Program-made: the position numbers and the translations under genes
Origin: a candidate division TM6 bacterium GW2011_GWF2_28_16
GTDB lineage: Bacteria; Babelota; Babeliae; Babelales; UASB340
Assembly (NCBI GenBank): GCA_000989185.1
Contig: LBNX01000002.1
Coordinates: forward strand, 1-64,000
Length of the DNA stretch: 64,000 nt
Direction of reading: 5' to 3'
Shown: piece after piece, positions 51,814 to 61,547 of the stretch
Position numbering within the stretch: the stretch's first letter is position 1
How the letters are laid out: every line of letters starts with the position of its first letter
The notes under the pieces: generated by a model
Seen by the model: the letters and a program-made list of their open reading frames with translations, nothing else
Told to the model about the DNA's origin: nothing
Database searches by the model: none

Positions 51814-52722
51814 ATGAAATTAAAAAATATTTTTTTATTAATTATCGCTATTATATCGTTTTTATCTATAACACTTACTGTATATATATACAAAAAATAT
51901 CCAATAAAATATATTGGCTTAACTTCTATATTTGCAATTAAAAATACTTATTTAAATAAAAATATAAATAATTTTTACTCAAATAAAGATCTACTTTTAG
52001 CTCACTTTAAAATTTTAAAAAATATAAATAAACAATTTTACAATAACGTTGCAAGTGAAAATATACTGGATTTTAAAGTAAATTATTCTAGCCATTACAT
52101 GCTACATGCATTATTTAATGAAATTTTTTTAAACAAAATTTATTATTTACAAATAAATAATCCAGAACCTCATATAATAGATTGCGGCGCTAATATTGGC
52201 ATGGCAACAATATTTTTTAAAAAAATATATCCAAATGCAAAGATAATTGCATTTGAACCATCCAAACAAAACTTTGATCTTTTACAAAAAAATATTTTAG
52301 ATAATAAATTAAACAATATCGAATTAATAAATAAAGCTTTATATAATAAAACAGGTACATTTTATTTACAAAGTGCAGGAACTTTACAAGGTTCATTAAT
52401 TAACAAAAAAATAAATAATAATGACGAGGCCATAGAAACAACAACTTTGTCACAATTTATTAATAACAAAATAGACTTACTTAAAATAGACATAGAAGGG
52501 TGCGAAACTTTAGTTATGCAAGAATTAAACGAAAATAAAAAATTAAGTTTTATAGATAACATGATAATTGAATACCATCCAGAAAAGCATAATAATAAAT
52601 TAAGTGATTTACTAAAAATTCTAGAAATCAATAATTTTAAATTTCATATAAATAGCAATATAAAAACACCGTTTTCAAAAGTTACTGACGAATTAAATTT
52701 AATTTACGCATATAAAATATAA
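51814..52722 (+). CDS. FkbM-family methyltransferase with N-terminal TM
   Basis: IIDCGANIGMATIFFKKIYPNAKIIAFEPSKQNFDLLQKN; LLKIDIEGCETLVM. Confidence 0.88.
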   Translation: MKLKNIFLLIIAIISFLSITLTVYIYKKYPIKYIGLTSIFAIKNTYLNKNINNFYSNKDLLLAHFKILKNINKQFYNNVASENILDFKVNYSSHYMLHALFNEIFLNKIYYLQINNPEPHIIDCGANIGMATIFFKKIYPNAKIIAFEPSKQNFDLLQKNILDNKLNNIELINKALYNKTGTFYLQSAGTLQGSLINKKINNNDEAIETTTLSQFINNKIDLLKIDIEGCETLVMQELNENKKLSFIDNMIIEYHPEKHNNKLSDLLKILEINNFKFHINSNIKTPFSKVTDELNLIYAYKI

Positions 52723-52731
52723 AGGGTAAAC

Positions 52732-53739
52732 ATGATAAACGAATTAACTCTTTGGTCAAAAAAATTAAAAGATGGCTTAGATCTTGCACATAATTTTTAT
52801 TTTGAAAATTCAGCTAGATTGCCAAAAAATATAAATAAAATAGCCTTTTTTGGTATGGGTGGCTCAGGAATTGCCGGACGAATAGTTAAAACGTTTTTAG
52901 ACAAAAAAAGCAATATCCCTTCTTTTATAATTGATTCACCCGATGTACCAAAATATATAGATACAAATACATTATGTTTTGTAATTACATATTCAGGTAA
53001 CACATGGGAAACAATAAACGCCCTTAATTATTTAAGCGAAAACTTTATACCAACTATTGTAATTTCTCATAATGGTCAAGCTCTAAAAATAGCTGAAACC
53101 AAAAATTTACCATTTATATTATTACCAAATTCTAGCCAACCAAGGGCAGCGTTAGGGCATTTTTTAGGCTTAATTTTAGGCATTTTAGATTTAATGAAAA
53201 TTATTAATGGCAAAGAAATTGTAGAAATTTTTATTAAACAGGCAAATTTGTATACTCCAAAATTTGAAGACGAAAGTTATTTTAACGAATTTTTATATGC
53301 AAGTAATGGATACGAAAGCTTTCATGTATGGGGTATTGCAGGCGATAGTGCAGAATTTGCCTATAGAGCTCAAACACAATTTAATGAAAACAGTAAAGTT
53401 AGAGCTGTTTTTTCATCTTTTCCAGAATGTTGCCATAATTTATTAGCCGGGTTTACAGATTGTAAAGAAAAACCACTTGTTTTAATGTTTTCTACTGATT
53501 TTTTATCAACAAATTTAGAAAAAGCAGTAGAAGCAACAGGGGAAATACTTAAAGAAATAGGGGCAGTTCTTTACAAAGCACCAGTTTTGGGCAATAATTG
53601 GGAAGGGCAGTTGTTCCATATGATTTTATGGTCAGATTTTGCCTCTTATTATTTAGGTAAAAAACGGGGTGCCAACACCGTTGAAGTAAAACTTATAGAA
53701 CAATTAAAAGCTAAACATAAAACAAAGGGTATAAAATAA
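52732..53739 (+). CDS. Bifunctional phosphoglucose/phosphomannose isomerase-family SIS protein
   Basis: [68 protein letters not shown]. Confidence 0.88.
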   Translation: MINELTLWSKKLKDGLDLAHNFYFENSARLPKNINKIAFFGMGGSGIAGRIVKTFLDKKSNIPSFIIDSPDVPKYIDTNTLCFVITYSGNTWETINALNYLSENFIPTIVISHNGQALKIAETKNLPFILLPNSSQPRAALGHFLGLILGILDLMKIINGKEIVEIFIKQANLYTPKFEDESYFNEFLYASNGYESFHVWGIAGDSAEFAYRAQTQFNENSKVRAVFSSFPECCHNLLAGFTDCKEKPLVLMFSTDFLSTNLEKAVEATGEILKEIGAVLYKAPVLGNNWEGQLFHMILWSDFASYYLGKKRGANTVEVKLIEQLKAKHKTKGIK

Positions 53740-53951
53740 TGAAAAAGAATATTCATCCAGAAACACACGAAATTACAGTTCGTTGTGCATGTGGTAACAC
53801 AATTCAAACAACATCTACAAAAACAGAATTCAATTCTGATATTTGTTCTGCTTGCCATCCATTTTTTACTGGCCAACACAAATTTGTTGATACAGCCGGT
53901 AGAATAGAAAAATTCCAAAAGAAATATGCCAATGTTGGGAAAAAAAAGTAA
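53739..53951 (+). CDS. rpmE: 50S ribosomal protein L31 (Zn-binding type)
   Basis: [27 protein letters not shown]...[31 protein letters not shown]. Confidence 0.97.
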   Translation: MKKNIHPETHEITVRCACGNTIQTTSTKTEFNSDICSACHPFFTGQHKFVDTAGRIEKFQKKYANVGKKK

Positions 53952-53966
53952 TTTAAATTCAAAATT

Positions 53967-55052
53967 ATGATAAATTTAAATTGGGATTTAATAGACAAAA
54001 AGCATAAAGAAATAATGCTCTCTCTTTCTACACCAAATTTGGACAACAAAGAGAGAACATTATTACAAAAAAAAGAATCCCAATATTCTAATTTATTATT
54101 AATAAATAAAGATTTAGAGCGTCTTGATAAAGAACTTTTAGATACTCAAACACAATTAACTACTGAACAAGATCAAGATTTAAAAAGTTTATTCGAAGAA
54201 GAAATTAATAATATAAAAAATAAAATTAATAGCCTTGAACAAGACGTAGAAGATAAGCTTTATCCAGCTGACGAAAAAGATGAGCGTTCTGTCTTTTTAG
54301 AAATTCGTGCTGGAGCAGGGGGTTTAGAGTCGGCGCTTTTTGTTGCAGATCTTTTAAAAACTTATACAAACTATGCTCTTTCAAAAAATTGGGAAGTTTC
54401 TTTAATAGATTCAAATTCTACAGATATTGGTGGATTTAAAGAATTAACACTTTTCATAAAAGGTAAAGATGCTTATAAACATTTAAAATTTGAATCTGGA
54501 GTACATAGAGTACAAAGAGTTCCAAAAACAGAAACCGCAGGTAGAATTCATACCTCTACAGTAACTGTTGCAGTATTGCCAGAAGCAAAAGATTTAGATG
54601 TTCAAATAAATCCTCAAGATTTAAGAATAGATACTTACAGAGCAGGCGGTGCTGGCGGACAGCATGTAAACAAAACAGAATCTGCAATACGTATCACACA
54701 TATTCCAACAGGCACAGTTGTAACGTGTCAAGATGAACGTTCTCAAACAAAAAACAAAGAACGCGCCATGAAAATGCTTCAATCTAGAATTTTACATGCA
54801 GAAGAAGAACGCAAAGCTTTAGAAATTCAAGTTCAACGTAAGCAACAAGTTGGCACAGGAGAGCGAGCTGAAAAAATAAGAACTTATAATTATCCCCAAA
54901 ATAGAATTTCTGATCACAGAACAGAATTAACTTTAAAAAAATTAGATATAATTATGACCGGACAACTTGATGAAATTATAGAACCATTAATTGCCTGGGA
55001 AAAAGAAGAACGTAAAAAACAAAATTCAGAATTTTCACAATATTTTATTTAA
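53967..55052 (+). CDS. prfA: Peptide chain release factor 1
   Basis: EIRAGAGGLESALF; RVPKTETAGRIHTSTVTVAVLPE; YRAGGAGGQHVNKTESAIRITH (GGQ). Confidence 0.97.
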   Translation: MINLNWDLIDKKHKEIMLSLSTPNLDNKERTLLQKKESQYSNLLLINKDLERLDKELLDTQTQLTTEQDQDLKSLFEEEINNIKNKINSLEQDVEDKLYPADEKDERSVFLEIRAGAGGLESALFVADLLKTYTNYALSKNWEVSLIDSNSTDIGGFKELTLFIKGKDAYKHLKFESGVHRVQRVPKTETAGRIHTSTVTVAVLPEAKDLDVQINPQDLRIDTYRAGGAGGQHVNKTESAIRITHIPTGTVVTCQDERSQTKNKERAMKMLQSRILHAEEERKALEIQVQRKQQVGTGERAEKIRTYNYPQNRISDHRTELTLKKLDIIMTGQLDEIIEPLIAWEKEERKKQNSEFSQYFI

Positions 55053-55145
55053 TATTTTTTATTCATACCAAAAATTTCCAAAACCTATATATTACATATC
55101 AGTAAAATTTATTTCTCTTTTTTCTAAAAAAGTGAGGAGCCTCTT

Positions 55146-55544
55146 ATGTTAAATTTTTAAAAAATTTTATTTTTAACTTTTGCAACAGCTTTTATTTCTC
55201 AGGTAAATGCAACTAGTTATAAAATTACAAACGATAGCAATAAATCTTATGCTGTTTTATGTTTTTATAAAAGTGGAGAAACTGAAGGAATAACAATAAA
55301 AGCAAAAAATGACAAAATTTTAAATCCAGAAGAAAATTGTGAAATAGTAACTTTCTATATTTTTGAATCTCTAAAAAATGTACACTTTGTATCACCTATA
55401 ACTGCTGATAATAAATTTATAAGAAATACAGGTTTTTTAACAGGATATTTATATCATTATGAATTAGATAAAGCTTTTGATTTCGAGAAATTAGTTATTG
55501 ATAATGATGACTTAAATTCTATAACAATAGAAAAAATAGGTTAA
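55146..55544 (+). pseudogene. Secreted small protein gene with in-frame TAA at codon 5 (MLNF*KILFLTFATAFISQVNATSYKITNDSNKSY...)
   Basis: Read directly: ATG at 55146 with gaggag RBS, TAA at 55158-55160, then uninterrupted same-frame ORF to TAA 55542-55544 encoding rest of signal peptide and mature protein; absent from ORF track. Confidence 0.75.
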
Positions 55545-55563
55545 AATAAATTAAAGGACACTC

Positions 55564-56805
55564 ATGAATTTTTTATTCGAATATTTATTAAAAGATAATC
55601 ACTACATGAGCATAATTGGAATTTTTGTATTTTTAATTATTGCTTTTGTATTTTCTAAAAAGAAAAAACATGTAAACTTTTTGCGCACGATTATAGCTCT
55701 TGCAATGCAATTTGCTATCGCATTTTTAATATTAAACACAAATTTAGGCCAGAAAATATTTTATGCCATAGCCGATGGCTTTAATAAAATAAACGTTTTT
55801 GCCGACGAAGGTATTAAATTTGTTTTTGGCAATTTAGCAATACCATCTCAAAGTTGGGGATATATTTTTGCAATTAAAGTTTTGCCAATAATAATATTCT
55901 TTGGTGCATTAACAGCAATTTTATATCACTTTGGTATTATACAAATTTTTGTTCGCGGGATTAATATAATTTTGAGCCCAATCTTGGGAACTTCAGGCGC
56001 AGAAACTTTGTGTACTGCAGCCAACAGCATGTTAGACCCAAGTGCAGCAACACTTTTAATTAAACATGAATTAAAAAATCTTACAGATTCAGAAATGTTT
56101 ACAATTTTAGTTGCAGCCATGTCTACAATAACAGCTTCATTAATTGCTGTTTACGGTTCACTTGGCGTTTCTATGTTACATTTATTAACAGCTTCTGTAA
56201 TGTCTATACCAGGCGCAATATTAATTTCTAAAATTTTATTTCCAGAAACAGAAAAACCTAAAACAGCTGCCGGCAATAAAATAGTTCTAGAAAAAGATAG
56301 TGCAAATATTCTTGATGCAATATCTTCTGGAACTAGTACAGGTTTAAATATAGCTTTTGCAGTTGGCGCCATGCTTATAGTTTTTATAGGCCTTATAAGT
56401 ATGTTAAATTTTGGCGTAGAAAAAATTACAGGGTATTTTTTTGCACAACCTTATAGCTTTAATCAAATACTTGGTAGTGCCTTTTCTGGAGTATCTTATT
56501 TAATTGGTATAGCAAAACAAGATGCAGTTAATGCAGGAGCTTTATTAGGCCAAAAAATAGCATTAAACGAATTTGTAGCCTATGCCAACATGTTAAAAAC
56601 AAATTTAAATCCAAGATCTATAACAATTTTAACTTATGCTATATGTGGCTTTGCAAACTTTTCTGTAATTGGAATTTTAATTGGAGCAATCGGCTCACTA
56701 GTGCCTACAAGAAGAGATTTTATTACCAAATATGGCTTAAAAATTTTACTAGCTGGTACTTTAGTAAATTTATTAAATGCAGCTATAGCAAGCTTATTAA
56801 TTTAA
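55564..56805 (+). CDS. Concentrative nucleoside transporter (NupC/CNT family)
   Basis: ALAMQFAIAFLILNTNLGQKIFYAIADGFNKI, GTSGAETLCTAANSMLDPSAATLLIK, AICGFANFSVIGILIGAIGSLVPTRR. Confidence 0.93.
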   Translation: MNFLFEYLLKDNHYMSIIGIFVFLIIAFVFSKKKKHVNFLRTIIALAMQFAIAFLILNTNLGQKIFYAIADGFNKINVFADEGIKFVFGNLAIPSQSWGYIFAIKVLPIIIFFGALTAILYHFGIIQIFVRGINIILSPILGTSGAETLCTAANSMLDPSAATLLIKHELKNLTDSEMFTILVAAMSTITASLIAVYGSLGVSMLHLLTASVMSIPGAILISKILFPETEKPKTAAGNKIVLEKDSANILDAISSGTSTGLNIAFAVGAMLIVFIGLISMLNFGVEKITGYFFAQPYSFNQILGSAFSGVSYLIGIAKQDAVNAGALLGQKIALNEFVAYANMLKTNLNPRSITILTYAICGFANFSVIGILIGAIGSLVPTRRDFITKYGLKILLAGTLVNLLNAAIASLLI

Positions 56806-56820
56806 AAAGATATAATAATA

Positions 56821-56857
56821 AAATAGCCCAGTGCAATAAATACACTGGGCTATTTTA
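56821..56857. terminator. Bidirectional Rho-independent terminator
   Basis: aaatagcccagtgcaataaatacactgggctatttta. Confidence 0.88.
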
Positions 56858-56880
56858 TTATTTATTATTAACAAATATAA

Positions 56881-58800
56881 TTATGCATTTGGTAACATTG
56901 GGTTAATTATCCTTTTGCTCTCAATTTTATTTAAAATTTCTTTTTTAATAACTTCTTTAGATTCAACTAAATTATAAGACATCAAACCTGTAATTAATTT
57001 AAATTGTTTAGGCGTATATTTAAAATTAGTAGTTCCACAAAAACCTTTTTGTATTTCATAAATTGGATCAAACGAAGCATTAAATCTATTATTCTTTGTT
57101 AAAGAAAAATAAATTACTGTAGGCACAGTTGCATCTGTTTCATCTTTAAATACACTTACTATTTCTTTTGCTATTACATTGTAATCAATTTTAGGGAATT
57201 TAAGACCCATAAACTTTGCCCAGTTTTCAGCTTTTTTAATTTCGCTACCGCCTTTATAAGCTCCTGCAGACATATCACAAACAATTATAATATCTACTTT
57301 TCTTTCTGGTCTTAATAATGGAGGAAATGGCACATTAAAATCCATGCCACCATCTAATAAATTTAATGTATTAATTCTACCTAATTCAGTATCTAGACCA
57401 TACGCATAATTATTTACTTTACCCAAAGAAAGTCTTTCTTGTTGATAACCTGTTTTTTCGACAGTTTTTTCTATAAAACCAGATACAGCAGATGGCAATT
57501 TGCCCTTTGCTTCGTTAAGCCCTAGTTCAAGAGAAAATGTAAATGCAGATCCCCAAATACCCATTAAATAACCCAAATTAATTTCTGGACCAAAATCTTG
57601 AGATTTACCTTCCATAAATTTACGGCCAAATGCCCATGTAGGAACAAATGAATTAATAAAAGATCCACCAACTTCGTATGGTGTAAACTCAAACCATGTA
57701 TAAGGAGGCCCTTGTTGAACAGCTGTCATAATAGGTAAAATTGTTTTACCATTTTCTATTTTTTTAGCCAAATCAGATAAAGTAACATTTTGTCTTTTAA
57801 ATCTATTTAAATAATTAAATAATTTATTCGCAAGCAAACATCCATAAATATCAACAAGCGTTACAGGTTGCTTAAATAAATTTTTCTTAAGTATATAAAG
57901 AGTAACAACTCCAGGGTCTACAAATGTTGTTTTTATATCTTTTGCTACTATTTTTTGTAATTGTTTATTGTATCCCAAAATTGTTTTTTCTGAATATATC
58001 CATGGAGTTATAAACCATGTTGAACCCGAAAGCCCTGTTGCATACGTTACACAATCCAAAAGTCCAATTTTTTCTGCCCCCTGCATAAGTCCTGCAGTAC
58101 CGTTCATAGCCCTATAACCACCACCGCTACAACAAACAGCAATTGTTGGTACTTGTGCATCTGTAATTTTAGTCTCTAAAAATTTTTCTAAACTATTTTT
58201 TACAAAAGTTTTACGTTTTTCTAGGTATGCTTTTTCCTGACTACAAAGATCACTACCTAATCTTACGGTAGCCTGTTCTTTTGAATGCACACCACTTGCA
58301 ACAGCTTTTCTAATTTCATCCAAAATAACTTCATAAGTCTTACCAAGTAACTTTTGATAAGGTGAAAGAACATTCCATTCTACTGAATTATAGCCCTTAA
58401 GATTTTGTCCTTCACGAACTATATAAAAATTTTTACCAAATTTAGCACCAATTTTAATCCAGTTCGAATCTCTATAATCTTTACCTACAAGATTTTCTTT
58501 TAAATCTTGTTTATTAAAAGAAAAAATAAGACGCCTATTAAACATTGGTAATCTTTTTGGTCTTTCTATTTTTGCAATTTTAAATGGTTGTATTTCTGTT
58601 GGTTCTTTATATCTATTTGCAACAACTCCCTTTTGATGATAAACACACACAAAAAGAGGCTCATCTAAATTATTTTTAACTTTTATAAAACTAATACTAG
58701 CTGTATCTGCACTCTTTGTAGCGCTTGATATAGCTGCTTTTAAATCAAAATGTAAAAATAAAATTATTAAAATAAATAAAATTTTATTTAAATTACGCAT
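56881..58800 (-). CDS. Secreted cytosolic-PLA2/lysophospholipase-like enzyme
   Basis: Signal peptide; AVCCSGGGYRAMNG; GLSGSTWFITPW (nucleophile Ser); LDGGMDFNVPFPPLLRPERKVDIIIVCDMSAG (Asp motif) as in group IV PLA2/PLB family. Confidence 0.88.
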   Translation of the reverse strand: MRNLNKILFILIILFLHFDLKAAISSATKSADTASISFIKVKNNLDEPLFVCVYHQKGVVANRYKEPTEIQPFKIAKIERPKRLPMFNRRLIFSFNKQDLKENLVGKDYRDSNWIKIGAKFGKNFYIVREGQNLKGYNSVEWNVLSPYQKLLGKTYEVILDEIRKAVASGVHSKEQATVRLGSDLCSQEKAYLEKRKTFVKNSLEKFLETKITDAQVPTIAVCCSGGGYRAMNGTAGLMQGAEKIGLLDCVTYATGLSGSTWFITPWIYSEKTILGYNKQLQKIVAKDIKTTFVDPGVVTLYILKKNLFKQPVTLVDIYGCLLANKLFNYLNRFKRQNVTLSDLAKKIENGKTILPIMTAVQQGPPYTWFEFTPYEVGGSFINSFVPTWAFGRKFMEGKSQDFGPEINLGYLMGIWGSAFTFSLELGLNEAKGKLPSAVSGFIEKTVEKTGYQQERLSLGKVNNYAYGLDTELGRINTLNLLDGGMDFNVPFPPLLRPERKVDIIIVCDMSAGAYKGGSEIKKAENWAKFMGLKFPKIDYNVIAKEIVSVFKDETDATVPTVIYFSLTKNNRFNASFDPIYEIQKGFCGTTNFKYTPKQFKLITGLMSYNLVESKEVIKKEILNKIESKRIINPMLPNA

Positions 58801-58907
58801 ATCATCTCCTTTTTTTTAATATTAATCCTGACTTTTACTAAATTTTATGCTATCTATAAAATGAAAATAAATTCAAGTAATTAATATTTAATTAAAAGGG
58901 AGATTGT

Positions 58908-60512
58908 ATGTTTACAAAAATTATTTATTTTATTTTATTTTTATTAAATTTTAATAATATTTATTCACAAGAAAAAATTACACTAAATGCTCATCTTAAT
59001 TCTGGTTGGTACCCACAAGATAAAATAAGTCTTGAAAATGATTTAAATTTTTATATAAAAAAAGCCCAAGAAGTATTCAAATTAAAAACAGATAACACCC
59101 AAGTAAAAGTCATTATTACACCACATGCAAGTTATTATTACTCTGGACTTTGTGCCGCTACAAGCTATCAAACACTATTAAATAAGAATATAAAAAATAG
59201 TAATATAAAAAACGTAATAATTTTATGCCCAAGTCATAATAAAAGTTTTTCAGGTATAGCCATTCCAGAATATAAAAATTTTAAAAACATTTTAGGCAAT
59301 ATAAAAGTAAATTTAAATAACATAAATAAATTACAAGAAAACAATAATTTTAAATTTATAGAAAATGTATTTGAAGCTGAGCATGCAATAGAAATACAAT
59401 TACCATTTTTACAACACACCATAGAAAATTTTGAAATAACACCATTAGTAGTTGGAAATATTTTAGAACGCGATTATAAAAATATAGCTGATTCTATAAA
59501 AAATATTATCGATAATAATACTCTAATAGTTATAAGCTCAGATTTTATTCACTATGGCTTAGATTATGGCTATACACCTTTTAATATTTTTATTTTAGAT
59601 AATATTAAAAATACAGACACACAGGCACTTTATGCCATAGGTAAACAATCTTTTATTAATTTTAGTAATACAATTAAAAAAACAGGCGCAACTATATGCG
59701 GCCAAAATTGCATTAAAATTTTACTAAAACTTTTAGAACAAAAACCATTTGGATATATAGAACCAAGATTAACTTGTTATTACACATCAGCGCAATTATC
59801 ACAAGCAAGAAATAATTATAATATAAACATTAATAAATTACTTGCTGATATACCAGATAATATTTTTAATAATATAAAAAATAGCGTAAGTTATGCAGGT
59901 TTAATATTTACTGCAGAAAAAAATAGCTTACTAAAAGAAGAAGATCAATTAACAGAATACGAAAAATTATCCCTTTATAATTTAGCTAAAAGAACAATAT
60001 CAAACGAACTTCAAGAAAATAAAGTACCAGTAGATTTACTATATCCAGTAACAACTATTAGTTTAGATAAAAATGCAGGAGCTTTTGTCACTTTAGAAAA
60101 AAATGGTAATTTGCAAGGTTGTATTGGCAGAATAATTTCTAATCAAGAACTTTATAAAACAGTTGAAGAAATGGCAAAAGTAGCTGCATTTAACGATACA
60201 AGATTTAACCCTGTAACAAAAGAAGATTTAGAAAATTTAGAAATTTCTATTTCTATTTTAACTCAACCTAAAAGTATAAATAATTACAACGATATAATTT
60301 TGGGCAAACATGGCATAATACTTAAAAAGCCAACTAAATCCGGATATTGGACAAGCTCTGTATTTTTACCAGAAGTTCCAGCTGGATTAGGCTGGAATTT
60401 ACAAAAAACTTTAGAAGAATTAAGCTTAAAAGCAGGGTTAGATAAAGATGCTTGGCAACAAGATTGTAATTTTGAAGTATTTGAAAGTTTTAAAATAAAA
60501 AGTATTTTATAG
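58908..60512 (+). CDS. Memo-AMMECR1 fusion protein (AmmeMemoRadiSam system B+A) with N-terminal signal peptide
   Basis: Memo motifs ITPHASYYYSG, LCPSHNKSFSGIAIP, EAEHAIEIQLPFLQH, VISSDFIHYG, GATICGQNCIKILL; AMMECR1 motifs GAFVTLEKNGNLQGCIGRI, AAFNDTRFNPVTKEDLENLEISISILTQP; N-term MFTKIIYFILFLLNFNNIYSQ. Confidence 0.9.
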   Translation: MFTKIIYFILFLLNFNNIYSQEKITLNAHLNSGWYPQDKISLENDLNFYIKKAQEVFKLKTDNTQVKVIITPHASYYYSGLCAATSYQTLLNKNIKNSNIKNVIILCPSHNKSFSGIAIPEYKNFKNILGNIKVNLNNINKLQENNNFKFIENVFEAEHAIEIQLPFLQHTIENFEITPLVVGNILERDYKNIADSIKNIIDNNTLIVISSDFIHYGLDYGYTPFNIFILDNIKNTDTQALYAIGKQSFINFSNTIKKTGATICGQNCIKILLKLLEQKPFGYIEPRLTCYYTSAQLSQARNNYNININKLLADIPDNIFNNIKNSVSYAGLIFTAEKNSLLKEEDQLTEYEKLSLYNLAKRTISNELQENKVPVDLLYPVTTISLDKNAGAFVTLEKNGNLQGCIGRIISNQELYKTVEEMAKVAAFNDTRFNPVTKEDLENLEISISILTQPKSINNYNDIILGKHGIILKKPTKSGYWTSSVFLPEVPAGLGWNLQKTLEELSLKAGLDKDAWQQDCNFEVFESFKIKSIL

Positions 60513-60523
60513 AAATTATAAAT

Positions 60524-60560
60524 AAAAAAGAGCTCAACAAAAAATTTTAAGCTCTTTTTT
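60524..60560. terminator. Bidirectional Rho-independent terminator
   Basis: aaaaaagagct...aagctctttttt. Confidence 0.8.
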
Positions 60561-60566
60561 ATTTAT

Positions 60567-60938
60567 TTAATATTTTTTATAAATCTTACGTGCTAACTTG
60601 CCATCTTTTTTATAAATTTTAATAATTCTACTTTCATTATCACCAAAATATAACTTTTTTTCCCAAATTTTAATCTTATTTTCTGCAGCAGGTTTTGCAT
60701 TAACAATAACAACTTTCATCTTATCTACAGATATTATATTGTCACTCAAAAATATAGATGCTTTTGGTCCAAGAATACCTTTATAATGTTTTATTTTATT
60801 AGGACGAATAAAACAATAAGTCAATTCGTATTTAATTTTTTCATTTGTCGAATTTCTTACTTCCAATTGTTTTGTTGCAAAAACATTTGTTAAAAACATA
60901 AACGAAAAAACTATACTTGATAATATAATTTTATTCAT
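60567..60938 (-). CDS. Small secreted protein, paralogue 1
   Basis: MNKIILSSIVFSFMFLTNVFATKQLEVRNSTNEKIKYELTYCFIRPNKIKHYKG; ATG after GGGGGAGattatt. Confidence 0.75.
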   Translation of the reverse strand: MNKIILSSIVFSFMFLTNVFATKQLEVRNSTNEKIKYELTYCFIRPNKIKHYKGILGPKASIFLSDNIISVDKMKVVIVNAKPAAENKIKIWEKKLYFGDNESRIIKIYKKDGKLARKIYKKY

Positions 60939-60969
60939 AATAATCTCCCCCACAAAAAATTAAAAAAAG
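60871..60969. repeat. Leader/signal-peptide direct repeat copy 1
   Basis: 99-nt block aligning to 61413..61511 with 3 mismatches (manual alignment). Confidence 0.9.
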
Positions 60970-61001
60970 CCAGTTAGTTGTGTACCAATTAACTAGCTTT
61001 T
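60963..61001 (-). terminator. Likely Rho-independent terminator for 61016..61480
   Basis: aaagccagttagtt gtgtacc aattaactagcttt inverted repeat. Confidence 0.6.
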
Positions 61002-61015
61002 AATAAATATAACAA

Positions 61016-61480
61016 TTATTTACTACGAGAATCTAATGAAAAACCAGGTTCTATTTTTTTAGTAAATCCCTTTTTAAACCAAGTTTTTTTATTCCAAAAA
61101 CTCTTTGTTTTATCTTCTTTTGTAGCTGAATCAGATTCCTCACTAGCCTGAGTTTCTGGTATATAATTTATTTCAAGAACTTGATTTGCATTATCAGGAA
61201 AATCTAATGCACCAAAAGATTTAGTTTTGCTTTCATCACTTACAAGCCAAACTTTTAAATCTTTAGTTGATACAACATTTTTATCAGTAATAAAAACTAT
61301 CTCACCAGCTCTAACTTTGCCTGAATAGCTTTTAATACCTTTTGGTCTTATAAAACAATCTTTTAATTCGTACTTAATATCTTCTTTTGACTTATTTTGA
61401 ATTTTCAAAGAATTTGTTGCAAAAATATTTGTCAAAAACATAAACGAAAAAACTATACTAGATAATATAATTTTATTCAT
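61016..61480 (-). CDS. Small secreted protein, paralogue 2 with basic C-terminal extension
   Basis: MNKIILSSIVFSFMFLTNIFATNSLKIQNKSKEDIKYELKDCFIRPKGIKSYSG; ATG after GGGGGAGattatt. Confidence 0.75.
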   Translation of the reverse strand: MNKIILSSIVFSFMFLTNIFATNSLKIQNKSKEDIKYELKDCFIRPKGIKSYSGKVRAGEIVFITDKNVVSTKDLKVWLVSDESKTKSFGALDFPDNANQVLEINYIPETQASEESDSATKEDKTKSFWNKKTWFKKGFTKKIEPGFSLDSRSK

Positions 61481-61511
61481 AATAATCTCCCCCACAAAAA
61501 ATTAAAAAAAG
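61413..61511. repeat. Leader/signal-peptide direct repeat copy 2
   Basis: 99-nt block aligning to 60871..60969 with 3 mismatches. Confidence 0.9.
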
Positions 61512-61535
61512 GCGTAAAATTAATTACGCCTTTTA
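61505..61535 (-). terminator. Rho-independent terminator
   Basis: aaaaggcgtaa..ttacgcctttt. Confidence 0.8.
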
Positions 61536-61547
61536 ATTAACAGATAA

